Below, piece after piece: positions 44,733 through 53,589 of a stretch of 64,000 nucleotides of DNA (positions within the stretch are counted from its first letter, which is position 1; every line of letters begins with the position of its first letter). The stretch is from Promethearchaeota archaeon (GTDB lineage Archaea; Asgardarchaeota; Lokiarchaeia; Sigynarchaeales; SOKP01), in the NCBI GenBank assembly GCA_030605085.1, contig JAUWBH010000009.1:1-64000 (forward strand). Direction: 5' to 3'. The position numbers and the translations under genes were made by a program. Below the pieces are notes generated by a model. That model was not told the DNA's origin and searched no databases. It worked only from the letters and a program-made list of their open reading frames with translations.

Positions 44733-46931
44733 ATGAGCCAAGAAATTAATACCATTTTTTCAAATTTTAAGAGTTCTTTTGTTGGTAGGGAAGAAGAGAT
44801 AAAAAAGTTTCTTTTGAGACACTATAAAAATGTTTTTAAAAATCAAATAATTCAGAATGTAGAAAGAATAGATTCAACAAACCGTATTAAAACAGCGGGA
44901 TTCCACCCTGAATTATCGTCTTGGCGTAATACCTACCAAAATATTATTGTGTGCTCGTGTGAAGTAATTAAAGGTAAACAAAAACGCTACGACTACAAAT
45001 TTTATTTTGTGGAAGAAAAGCTGGACGATAAGACCGTAGAGAATATTGAAAACGCTTTGGACGAAGCTTCAAGACTTTTGAGAAGATTTAACTTTGACGA
45101 GGCAATTGCCAAAGTTGACGAAATGATCGAATTAATTCGATTAGAAGAAGACGAAGTTTATAACAAAAGATTGTACGACTTTCGAAGAGATATAGTTTTG
45201 ACTAAGGAAAAGTACGAAAAAGGATTAGAACAAATACAAAAATTAGAAGAAAAAGTTAAAGAGAGCCAAGAAAAAGGCGATTTAAAAGCTGTAATAAGCA
45301 ATAGCGAGAAGATTGTAGAAACTGCGACTTCAATAAAAAGAAAAGATTTAGCAAAAAAGTATTCTGATATTTTAGAACAAGCTAAAAAAGAGCTTGAGGC
45401 TTTTAGAGAAATAGAGATATTAAAAAAAAGAATTAATTTAAACAGGACTAATGAGAGATTTGATGATGCGTTAAAAAATTGCGAAAAAATAATAGAACTA
45501 GCCGAATCAATCAATAGAGACGATTTAGTAGAGAAATACCGAAAAATTAACGAGGAAATTCAAAAAGATATAGAAAATACCTTAAAGAAAATAGCTGAAC
45601 TAGAAAAAAGTTTCAATCAAAATAAAGAAAACAAAGATTTAAAGGCAGCCATGAGCGATTGCATAAAAATCATAAAACTATCTAAATCCGTTAAGAAAGA
45701 CGACTTAGTCGAAAAATATACTCAACTTAAGGGCGATCTTAAAAAGGAACTTAGCGTTTCTAAAGAAGAATACGATAAATTATTTAAAAAATTGAAAGAA
45801 TTAGAGAAAGAATTTAAAAAGAATAGAGAAAAGGGCAATTTAACAGCAGCACTGAAAGATTGCGAGAAAATAATAGAACTTGCCGATTCGATTGATAAAC
45901 TAGAAATGATTTCAAAATACTCAAAAATTTACGAAGAATTATTGAAAGGAATTGAAGACAAAGAATCGGATAAAGAAAAGTTAAAAGATAAAGTCGAAGA
46001 AGTTAAACAAATAATCGAAATAGAAGAAAATGTATTACCTTTGGTAGAAGAATTTTCTGTGGATGATATTTTAGGGGATCTCTCTGGCGATATTAATGAC
46101 TCGTTAGATCAAATTGACGCGCTACTTAAAGAACACCGCGTTGAAGTAAAAGAGGAAATTGCACATAAGGTAGTTCTTACTAGTGTCTCTGGAGAAGTAA
46201 AAGAGATTGAAAAGAACATAGAAGTTGAGAAATTTGCTGACGAGGAAAGTCCCATTATTAACGTCCAGTCAGGGTTCGAAAATCCTTTCGATGATGTTAT
46301 AGAAGATGCTATTATTACAGATCTTATCCCATATAATTATGAAATTGTGAATGTTGAACTAAATGGAAAACCTGTTAAGAAATTGCCAGACAGCAGTCTC
46401 ACGGAAGATGGACTCGAGTTAAATTGGAAGTTAAAAAATATCAAACCTAAAGAAAGGGTTGATATTAATTACAACTTACGACGAAGAATTTCTCGTACGT
46501 TAATTTTTGTACTTGAAAATCAGTTAAAAATCGTAAAGACTCACTCAAACTTAAGCCCATTAGAGCTTGAAGGTATGTACGAAGCAAGATTACCGTTCAC
46601 AAATTCGTACGGTACGCCTTTAAATGGTGTAATAGTCGAGGATATCATCCCTATGTATTATCTTCATTTTATTAAAGACCCCACGGATGTTTTACCTGAA
46701 GAGACAAGTTCTAAGGCGGGAGATTTGGTGAAATGGAATGTTGGAACTATGAAAAAAGGAACGTTAAATTACCATTATAAACTTCTTGATATATATAGAT
46801 TTGAGGAATTAAAAGCTTTAATTGAGAAATTAACTAAAGAAGCGTTATATGCTTTGCATAAAGATGCTTTTACAAAATCTTTGGGAAAATATAGCGAAAT
46901 AAGAGATATTTTAACGGAATATCTGAAATGA
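44733..46931 (+). CDS. Helical-repeat protein with two C-terminal beta domains (4 repeats)
   Basis: A 732-residue protein of unknown family. Residues 1-140 form a conserved N-terminal domain (RIDSTNRIKTAGF, SSWRNTYQNIIV, KGKQKRYDYKF). About 170-430 hold four helical repeats with the core NCEKIIELAESINRDDLVEK. The C-terminal 270 residues contain VDDILGD, then two beta-rich domains, each with a (I/E)D(L/I)IP.YY start and a (L/V)xW.(L/V).. end. There is no signal peptide or membrane segment, so it is cytosolic. It shares the whole layout with the product of 48933-52715. Confidence 0.85.
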   Translation: MSQEINTIFSNFKSSFVGREEEIKKFLLRHYKNVFKNQIIQNVERIDSTNRIKTAGFHPELSSWRNTYQNIIVCSCEVIKGKQKRYDYKFYFVEEKLDDKTVENIENALDEASRLLRRFNFDEAIAKVDEMIELIRLEEDEVYNKRLYDFRRDIVLTKEKYEKGLEQIQKLEEKVKESQEKGDLKAVISNSEKIVETATSIKRKDLAKKYSDILEQAKKELEAFREIEILKKRINLNRTNERFDDALKNCEKIIELAESINRDDLVEKYRKINEEIQKDIENTLKKIAELEKSFNQNKENKDLKAAMSDCIKIIKLSKSVKKDDLVEKYTQLKGDLKKELSVSKEEYDKLFKKLKELEKEFKKNREKGNLTAALKDCEKIIELADSIDKLEMISKYSKIYEELLKGIEDKESDKEKLKDKVEEVKQIIEIEENVLPLVEEFSVDDILGDLSGDINDSLDQIDALLKEHRVEVKEEIAHKVVLTSVSGEVKEIEKNIEVEKFADEESPIINVQSGFENPFDDVIEDAIITDLIPYNYEIVNVELNGKPVKKLPDSSLTEDGLELNWKLKNIKPKERVDINYNLRRRISRTLIFVLENQLKIVKTHSNLSPLELEGMYEARLPFTNSYGTPLNGVIVEDIIPMYYLHFIKDPTDVLPEETSSKAGDLVKWNVGTMKKGTLNYHYKLLDIYRFEELKALIEKLTKEALYALHKDAFTKSLGKYSEIRDILTEYLK

Positions 46932-46986
46932 TTCATAAGCCCTTTTTTATTTCCTTTTTTTAAATAAAATTTTTGCTTTTGTAAGG

Positions 46987-46997
46987 TTATATAAAGG
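46987..46997 (+). promoter_or_regulatory. TATA-box promoter of the second repeat-protein gene
   Basis: ttatataaagg lies in a block (tttgtaagg...tttatttttattat) that recurs before the gene at 48933. About 80 bases separate it from the start codon at 47075. Confidence 0.55.
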
Positions 46998-47074
46998 TTT
47001 ATTTTTATTATATAAAATTGTATAAAAATACGATATTAATTTAATATTAATTGATTTGCTGCTGGTGAATTCTT

Positions 47075-48649
47075 ATGAGTGATAATTTCGATGAGTTATT
47101 AAAATCGTTAGATGAGATTACAAAATTAGGAAGTATTATTCGTCAAAATCGTAAGGACAAACACTTTGAAGAAGCTTTAAGTAATTGCGAAAAAATTATA
47201 CAAATAGTTAAAAGAATTAATAGAGACGACTTAGTTGATAAAAATACAAAATTAAAAGAGGAAATTGAAAAAGAGAGAGAAAAATTTAGAGAATACGATG
47301 AAGTATTAAAGGAAATAGAAAAATTAGATAAAATTGTCAATCAAAATCTCGAAAATAAGCGGTTTGATGATGCCTTAAGAAATTGCGATAATATCATTCA
47401 GATCGCAGAATCTATTAACAAAAAGGATTTCATTGACAAATATAATAAACTTAAAGTAAAGATTAATAAAGAAGCCCTTAAAATTCAAAAAAAGAAAAAA
47501 CCGATAGAAAAACTAAAAACAATTGAAAAAGAGAGCGAAAAATTCAGAGAATACGATGAAGTATTAAAGGAAATAGAAAAATTAGATAAAATTGTCAATC
47601 AAAATCTCGAAAATAAGCGGTTTGATGATGCCTTAACTAATTGCGATAATATCGTTCAAAAAGCTAAAAAAATTAATAGAGACGATATAATTGAGAAATA
47701 TTTAAAATTGAAAGAAGAAATTAAAAAAGAGACAGAAGCTGCGAAAGACCAAGAGGAAAAATTAAACAAAATAAAAAATCTAGAGAAAATCATCAATCAA
47801 TATATTGAGAACAAACAATTTGATGAAGTTTTAAGTAATTGTGATAAAATTATTGAAAGGGTTAGAGAGATTAATAGAAACGATTTAATTGACAAATATT
47901 CAAAACTAAAAGAACAGATTAATATTGAAATAGATTCGACTAAAGAACAGGAAGAGAAATTAAAAGAAATAGAAATATTAGAGAACCTCATTAATGTAAA
48001 TATTGAAAATGAACAATTTGATGAAGCTTTAAACAATTGCGATAAGATCGTCCAAAGAGCGAAATCTATTAACAGAAAAGACTTAATCGATAAATATAGA
48101 CTACGCAAAAAACAGATTAAAGAAGAAGCCCGTGAATATCGAAAACAACAGAAATTAATGAAAAAACCTAAAGTCATGGAAAAAAAGGCTGGTTTATTGC
48201 TTGACATGCCCACTAATTGGAGATTACTATGTATTTTAGGAGGTTTATTATTGATTATCAGTTATATAGGTGATATTGCAATATTATTTATCAGGCTTTT
48301 TATTCTAATAGTTTTTGGCATGGGAACAACATCAGGAAATATTTTAATTATAATTTTATTCGTTTTAGGAGCTATTGCGATTGGTGGAGGGATTTTGATT
48401 ATAATAGGAGCATTAATTATTACTAAATATAGAGTCGGAAAAATCTGTATTGGCACCGGATTTCTCATAGATTTAATTGGGCTACTAATTTTCTTAAGAA
48501 TAGGTTTAATCGTTGCGGAATTATATTCCTCTTTTATAAAATTAACCGTAGTTTTAATAATTGTATGTTTTGTTATTGGGCTTATTGGTTTATTGCTCGT
48601 TGCTTTCTTTCTAATTAAGTTTATAAGACTTAGAAAAATTTCAGAGTAA
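47075..48649 (+). CDS. Helical-repeat protein with C-terminal four-helix membrane domain
   Basis: A 524-residue protein. Residues about 1-365 hold five copies of the same helical repeat (EEALSNCEKIIQIVKRINRD and relatives), then four hydrophobic segments between about 385 and 520. It lacks both the N-terminal domain and the beta domains of its neighbours, and its membrane part matches the protein at 52762-53400. It probably displays the repeat domain at the membrane. A 91-base stretch is duplicated exactly within it. Function unknown. Confidence 0.82.
   Translation: MSDNFDELLKSLDEITKLGSIIRQNRKDKHFEEALSNCEKIIQIVKRINRDDLVDKNTKLKEEIEKEREKFREYDEVLKEIEKLDKIVNQNLENKRFDDALRNCDNIIQIAESINKKDFIDKYNKLKVKINKEALKIQKKKKPIEKLKTIEKESEKFREYDEVLKEIEKLDKIVNQNLENKRFDDALTNCDNIVQKAKKINRDDIIEKYLKLKEEIKKETEAAKDQEEKLNKIKNLEKIINQYIENKQFDEVLSNCDKIIERVREINRNDLIDKYSKLKEQINIEIDSTKEQEEKLKEIEILENLINVNIENEQFDEALNNCDKIVQRAKSINRKDLIDKYRLRKKQIKEEAREYRKQQKLMKKPKVMEKKAGLLLDMPTNWRLLCILGGLLLIISYIGDIAILFIRLFILIVFGMGTTSGNILIIILFVLGAIAIGGGILIIIGALIITKYRVGKICIGTGFLIDLIGLLIFLRIGLIVAELYSSFIKLTVVLIIVCFVIGLIGLLLVAFFLIKFIRLRKISE
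47288..47378 (+). repeat. Exact 91-bp internal repeat, copy 1
   Basis: Identical at every position, including silent ones, to 47546-47636; offset 258 bases (86 codons), in frame. It encodes REYDEVLKEIEKLDKIVNQN and the next ten residues. Confidence 0.85.
47546..47636 (+). repeat. Exact 91-bp internal repeat, copy 2
   Basis: Second copy of 47288-47378; flanking codons diverge at once, which points to a recent local duplication or conversion. Confidence 0.85.
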
Positions 48650-48849
48650 AAGAGCCTAATATCATCTTATTTTTTTTAATTTGTTCTTGGAATAACGATA
48701 AAAAGAATAAGAAATATAACTAAAATCTAATATAATCAGTAATTTTTTAAAGGCTTTCGTTAAATTATTTGAATATACATTTTCTATAACATCCCTTTTT
48801 CTTTTTTATTTCTGTTTCTCCTCTTATAAAAACTTTTTATTTTGTAAGT

Positions 48850-48860
48850 CTATATAAATG
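48850..48860 (+). promoter_or_regulatory. TATA-box promoter of the third repeat-protein gene
   Basis: ctatataaatg in the same context (ttttgtaag...tttatttttattat) as the element at 46987, about 75-80 bases before the start at 48933. The shared block suggests common control of these genes. Confidence 0.55.
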
Positions 48861-48932
48861 TTTATTTTTATTATGAATTAAAAAAAGATACTATTTTAAT
48901 TTAAAATTTAACGGAATTACTTAAGGATTATT

Positions 48933-51900
48933 ATGAGTGAACAATTAGAACGGATTTTTGCAAAATATAAGAAACTTTTTGGAGCGCGGCAAGATGAAAT
49001 AAAAGATTTTCTTTTAAAACATTACAAACAAGTTTTTAAGCAACAACTCGTAGAAGATGTTGACAGAATCGATTCAACTTCGCGTATTAAAACGGCAGGT
49101 TTCCAAAAAAACTTAGCTTCGTGGCGTAATACCTACCAGAACATTATTGTGAGTTCATGTGAAGTAATTAAAGGTAAACAAAAACGCTACGATTATAAGT
49201 TTCTGTTTGTTAAAGAAAAGCTAGATGATAAAACCGTCCAAATAATTGAAGATGGTTTGGATGAAGCTTCCCGAATGGCTAGGAGATTCAATTTTGACGA
49301 GGCGATCATAAAAGTTGACGAGATGATCGATTTAATTCGAAAAGAAAAAGACGAGGTATATAACAAAAGATTATACGATTTTCGAAAACAAATTGCCACT
49401 GATAAAGAAAAATACGAAAAAGGCTTGGAACAAATACGAAAATTAGAAGAAAAAGTTAAAGAATGCCAAGAAAAGGGAGACTTAAAGGGAGTTATAGCAA
49501 ACTCCGAAAAAATTGTCCAAATTGCAAATTCAATTAAAAGAAAAGATATAGCAAAAAAATATTCCGATCTTGCAGAAAAAGCCAAGAGCGATCTTGAGAC
49601 TTTAAAAGAAATAGAAAGGCTAGACAAAAGAGTTAGATTGAATAGAACTAACGAAAGATTTGTTGATGCGTTAACAAACTGCGAGAAGATTATAGAACAT
49701 GCTGAATCAATAAATAGAGACGATTTAGTAGAAAAGTACACGAAACTTAAGGAAGACATACAACAAGATATAGAAAATACCCTAAAAAAAATAGCAGAAT
49801 TAGAAGAAAGTTTCAAGAGAAATAGAGAAAACAACGATTTAAAGGCAGCATTGAACGATTGTTTAAAAATCATAAAACTTGCTAAATCCGTCAAAAGAGA
49901 CGATTTAGTAGAAAAGTATGCGAAACTTAAGGACGAACTTAAAAAAGAAATAAGTCTATCTAAAGAAGAATACGATAACATATTAAAAGATTTACGAAAT
50001 TTAGAAAAGGAGTTTAAAAAGAATAGAGAAAGCGGAGATTTAAAGGCAGCCTTAGATAATTGTCAGCAAATTATAGAACTTGCAGATTCGATTGACAAAC
50101 CAGAGCTGGTTTCAAAGTACTCAAAACTTTATGAACAAATTATGAATGAACTGACCGCTGATAAAGATAAAGGTGACGAATTACTTGAAGAATTAGCTAG
50201 ATTGGAGGATATTATTAAGAAAAATGTTGAAGACAAAAAATTTAAGGAAGTTTTATCTAATTACGATAAAGCTATCCAAATCGCGGAATCTCTCAAACGA
50301 CAGGATTTGGTTGAAAAGTATCAAAAGCTTAAAGAGTATAATAAAAAACAAATGGAAGCTGCTGAAGATTTAGCTAGACTACTGAAAGAGTTAGAAGAAT
50401 TAGATAAAAGAATTAAGAATGATATCGATGATAAAAACTTTGTTGAAGCACTGTCAAATTGCGATAAAGCCATTCAAATTACAGAAGCGCTTAACAGACC
50501 AGATTTAGTAAAAAAATATGCAAAGCTCAAAGAGGATATTAAAAAACAAATGGAAACGGCTGAAGGAGTAGATAAATACATAGAAGAATTGGAAGAATTA
50601 GATAAAAAAATAAAGAAAAATCTCGACGACAAAAACTTTGCTGAAGCAATGTCGAATTGCGATAAAGTTATCCAAATTGCAGAAGCACTCAAGAGAACCG
50701 ACTTGGTAGAAAAATACACGAAGCTTAAAGAAGACATTAAAAAGCAAATGGGAACGGCCGAAGAATTAGATAAGTTGCCAAAACAACTAGATGAATTAGA
50801 TAAAAAAATAAAGAAGAATCTCGAAAATAAAAAATTCGCAGAAGCATTATCGAATTGCGATAAAGCCATTCAAATCTCGGAATCTCTTAACAGACCAGAT
50901 TTAGTCGAGAAATACAATAATCTTAAAGAGGATATTAAAAGGCAAATGGAAACAGCCGAAGAATTAGATAAATTACTAAGAGATCTAAAAGAATTAGATA
51001 AATTAATTAAGAAAGATATCAAAGATAAAAACTTTGCTGAAGCAATGTCGAATTGTGATAAAGCTATTCAAATTTCAGGAGCTCTAAATAGACCGGACTT
51101 GGTAGAAAAGTACCAGAAGCTTAAAGAGGACATTAAAAATCGAATGGGAGCAGAAGAATCAGATAAGTTATTACAAGAATTAAAAGAATTAGATAAAATA
51201 ATCAAGAAAAATGTCAAAAACGAAAACTTTTCCGAAGCCTTGTCGAATTGCGATAGAGCCATTCAAATCGCCGAAGCTCTCAATAGATCAGATTTAGTCG
51301 AAAAATACCTGAAGCTTAGAGGGGATATTGAAAAACGAATGGAAGGAGTTGAAGATTTAGATAAATTGTTAAGAGAGCTAGAAGAATTAGATAACGAAAT
51401 TAAGAGAAATCTCGACGATAAAAAATTCCCAGAAGCGTTATCGAATTGCGATAAAGTTATTCAAATCGCAGAAACTCTCAATAGACCAGATTTAGTTGAG
51501 AAGTACCAGAAGCTTAAAGAAGACATTAAAAAACAAATGGAAGCGACTGAATCATTAGATAAATTATTAAAGGAATTAGAAGAATTAGAGAAAAATGTAA
51601 AGAAAAATCTAGATGATAATGCCCTTGGGGAAGCATTAAAAAATTGCAATAGAATCATAGAAATTGCTGAAATTATTGACAGACCCGATTTAATTGAGAA
51701 ATATACTCAACTTAAAGAACAAATTGAGAAAGAGTTAGAAGAACAGGAGACACGACAAGTAATTATGATTAAAGCTAAAGAAGTCGAAAAAATGGTCGGA
51801 ATTGAAAAAGATGTATTACCTTTAATTGAGGAATTCTCAGTCGACGACATCTTAGGAGATATCTCTGGAGATATTACCGATTCATTACAACAAATTGATG

Positions 51901-52715
51901 CGATCCTTGACGAACATCGCGCAGAGGTAAAAGAGGAGGTTGTTAACAAGGCTGTGTTAGTTAGTGCTTCTGGAGAAGTCGCAGAAATTGAAAAGAATAT
52001 AAAAGTTGAGAAAGCGGCAGACGACGAGAGTCCAATCTATAATATCCAGTCCGGTATAGAAAATCCCTTCGATGATGTTATTGAGGAGGCTATTATCACA
52101 GATCTTATTCCTTACGATTACGAAATTGTTGATATGGAACTTAACGGAAAGCCTGTTGAAGAATTACCCGACAAAACTCTCACTAAAGACGGTCTGGAGT
52201 TAAAATGGACGTTACAAAACATTCAACCAAAAGAAAGAGTAGATATTAATTACAACCTTAGGCGAAGAATTATTCGTACCATTATTTTTGTGCTCAAAGA
52301 CCGATTGAAAATCGTGAAGACTTACGCTGATATAAATCCACTTGAAATTGAGGGGTTACACGAAGCTAAATTACCATTTACCAATTCATCTCGAAAGGCT
52401 TTACAAAGCGTAATAATCGAGGATCTTATCCCTCTATATTATATTCACTTTGTCAAGGCACCTAGAGACATATTACCCGACAATGAATCAAAGTTTACGC
52501 ATGGGGAGTTGGTTAAATGGAACATCGGAACTATGAAAAAAGGAACGTTGAATTACCACTACAAACTTCTTGAGTTATACAAATTTGAAGAGTTAAAGAT
52601 AATAATACACAATTTAGATAATGTTGGATACGACGCATTAAAGAAAAATGATGGAATACAATCAATTGTGAAATATAAAGAAATAGTTAACGAACTGGAG
52701 GATTTTGTTAAATAA
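48933..52715 (+). CDS. Large helical-repeat protein with two C-terminal beta domains (12 repeats)
   Basis: A 1260-residue cytosolic protein with the same N-terminal domain (about 1-140) and C-terminal beta domains (about 985-1260) as the 44733-46931 product, but 12 repeats between. Repeats 5 to 11 are almost regular at 66 residues (198 bases), with the core FAEALSNCDKAIQIAEALNR followed by DLVEKYxKLKEDI, a TPR-like helix pair plus a linking coiled coil. The first four repeats correspond one to one with those of the smaller paralogue, so the extra eight arose by tandem expansion. Function unknown; the shape suggests a long scaffold. Confidence 0.87.
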   Translation: MSEQLERIFAKYKKLFGARQDEIKDFLLKHYKQVFKQQLVEDVDRIDSTSRIKTAGFQKNLASWRNTYQNIIVSSCEVIKGKQKRYDYKFLFVKEKLDDKTVQIIEDGLDEASRMARRFNFDEAIIKVDEMIDLIRKEKDEVYNKRLYDFRKQIATDKEKYEKGLEQIRKLEEKVKECQEKGDLKGVIANSEKIVQIANSIKRKDIAKKYSDLAEKAKSDLETLKEIERLDKRVRLNRTNERFVDALTNCEKIIEHAESINRDDLVEKYTKLKEDIQQDIENTLKKIAELEESFKRNRENNDLKAALNDCLKIIKLAKSVKRDDLVEKYAKLKDELKKEISLSKEEYDNILKDLRNLEKEFKKNRESGDLKAALDNCQQIIELADSIDKPELVSKYSKLYEQIMNELTADKDKGDELLEELARLEDIIKKNVEDKKFKEVLSNYDKAIQIAESLKRQDLVEKYQKLKEYNKKQMEAAEDLARLLKELEELDKRIKNDIDDKNFVEALSNCDKAIQITEALNRPDLVKKYAKLKEDIKKQMETAEGVDKYIEELEELDKKIKKNLDDKNFAEAMSNCDKVIQIAEALKRTDLVEKYTKLKEDIKKQMGTAEELDKLPKQLDELDKKIKKNLENKKFAEALSNCDKAIQISESLNRPDLVEKYNNLKEDIKRQMETAEELDKLLRDLKELDKLIKKDIKDKNFAEAMSNCDKAIQISGALNRPDLVEKYQKLKEDIKNRMGAEESDKLLQELKELDKIIKKNVKNENFSEALSNCDRAIQIAEALNRSDLVEKYLKLRGDIEKRMEGVEDLDKLLRELEELDNEIKRNLDDKKFPEALSNCDKVIQIAETLNRPDLVEKYQKLKEDIKKQMEATESLDKLLKELEELEKNVKKNLDDNALGEALKNCNRIIEIAEIIDRPDLIEKYTQLKEQIEKELEEQETRQVIMIKAKEVEKMVGIEKDVLPLIEEFSVDDILGDISGDITDSLQQIDAILDEHRAEVKEEVVNKAVLVSASGEVAEIEKNIKVEKAADDESPIYNIQSGIENPFDDVIEEAIITDLIPYDYEIVDMELNGKPVEELPDKTLTKDGLELKWTLQNIQPKERVDINYNLRRRIIRTIIFVLKDRLKIVKTYADINPLEIEGLHEAKLPFTNSSRKALQSVIIEDLIPLYYIHFVKAPRDILPDNESKFTHGELVKWNIGTMKKGTLNYHYKLLELYKFEELKIIIHNLDNVGYDALKKNDGIQSIVKYKEIVNELEDFVK
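50202..51699 (+). repeat. Tandem ~198-bp coding repeats
   Basis: About eight in-frame copies of a unit of 195-201 bases encode repeats 5-12 of the large protein. Antisense open frames at the same spacing (for example at 50474, 51068 and 51461) are by-products of this periodicity. Confidence 0.85.
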
Positions 52716-52761
52716 TTTAATTAAATTCTTTTAATACTCAAAAAAAAGGTGAAAAAAAAAG

Positions 52762-53400
52762 ATGGATAGAAATGACTGTACAAGATTAAGTATATTAGGA
52801 GGATCGGCAATAATTTTTAGTTTCTTTGGCTATATTTTAATACTAATTATGTTGGTTTACATAATATTATTAATTTGCCAGGGAATGCTTTTAGGAACTA
52901 TATATTTCATTATCTTAATCGTTTGTGGGTGCGTTGCTATTGGTGGAGGGATTTCAATCATAATTGGAACAGTTTTAGACGAAAAAGACGATTACAAACG
53001 TGGAAAACTCATTGTTGATTTTGGATTAATCATAGGACTAATTGGGTTAATAATATTTATCGGGATGGGTTTAAACATTAGTAGTATATATAGTTCTTTT
53101 ACAAAATATGTTGTAGTTATAATTTTCTTATTTTTTAGTCTTGGTTTTAGCGGATTTTTGCTCGCAATTTTCTCTCAAATAAATATACTACAAATAGAGA
53201 AAGACGCAAGAGCTATCGAGGTAAAAAAGAAAAGATTAGAAAAACCTGAAGAATTGTTAGAAGAATTCGCCTTTTCAATAGATAAATTGAGAAAAGAAGC
53301 GTTAGAGGCATTAATTAGAGGTCGTTTAATAATGTCCCACGAAAAATTTCAACAAATTGAAAACAAATTATCTAATTATATTTTGAAAGACGAAATTTAA
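52762..53400 (+). CDS. Four-helix membrane protein paired with the repeat proteins
   Basis: A 212-residue protein with four hydrophobic segments (about 10-45, 48-70, 85-110 and 115-142) matching the membrane domain of the 47075-48649 product (CVAIGGGISIIIGT against AIAIGGGILIIIGA). The C-terminal 65 residues are a charged helix (PEELLEEFAFSIDKLRKEAL) that resembles the C-terminal end of the 44733 product (LTKEALYALHKDAFTKS). The gene starts 47 bases after the large repeat protein, so it is likely co-transcribed as its membrane partner. Confidence 0.78.
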   Translation: MDRNDCTRLSILGGSAIIFSFFGYILILIMLVYIILLICQGMLLGTIYFIILIVCGCVAIGGGISIIIGTVLDEKDDYKRGKLIVDFGLIIGLIGLIIFIGMGLNISSIYSSFTKYVVVIIFLFFSLGFSGFLLAIFSQINILQIEKDARAIEVKKKRLEKPEELLEEFAFSIDKLRKEALEALIRGRLIMSHEKFQQIENKLSNYILKDEI

Positions 53401-53589
53401 AATCTTATTGTAATACTTTTGAATTTCTTTTCATTTTTATTTTCATTATAGACCTTACCGAATCAAAGCCAATTGAAATTACAGATAAACTATAACAATA
53501 GTTTGAGCAAGTAAGGTAATTTTAATTCCTTTTAATTTTTTATTTTACAAACATAATACTTTTATGTCTCTATATATTTTAATTAAAAC

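Noticed and set aside
50202..51699. Possible CRISPR-like or satellite array
   Set aside because: The 198-bp periodicity keeps the reading frame and conserves amino acids, so it is a protein repeat; there are no unique spacers or short repeats.
49193..51949. Several serine/phenylalanine-rich open frames antisense to the large repeat protein
   Set aside because: Their regular spacing mirrors the 198-bp coding repeat of the sense gene; the composition (Ser, Phe, Leu) is what antisense of Lys/Glu-rich coiled coil gives.
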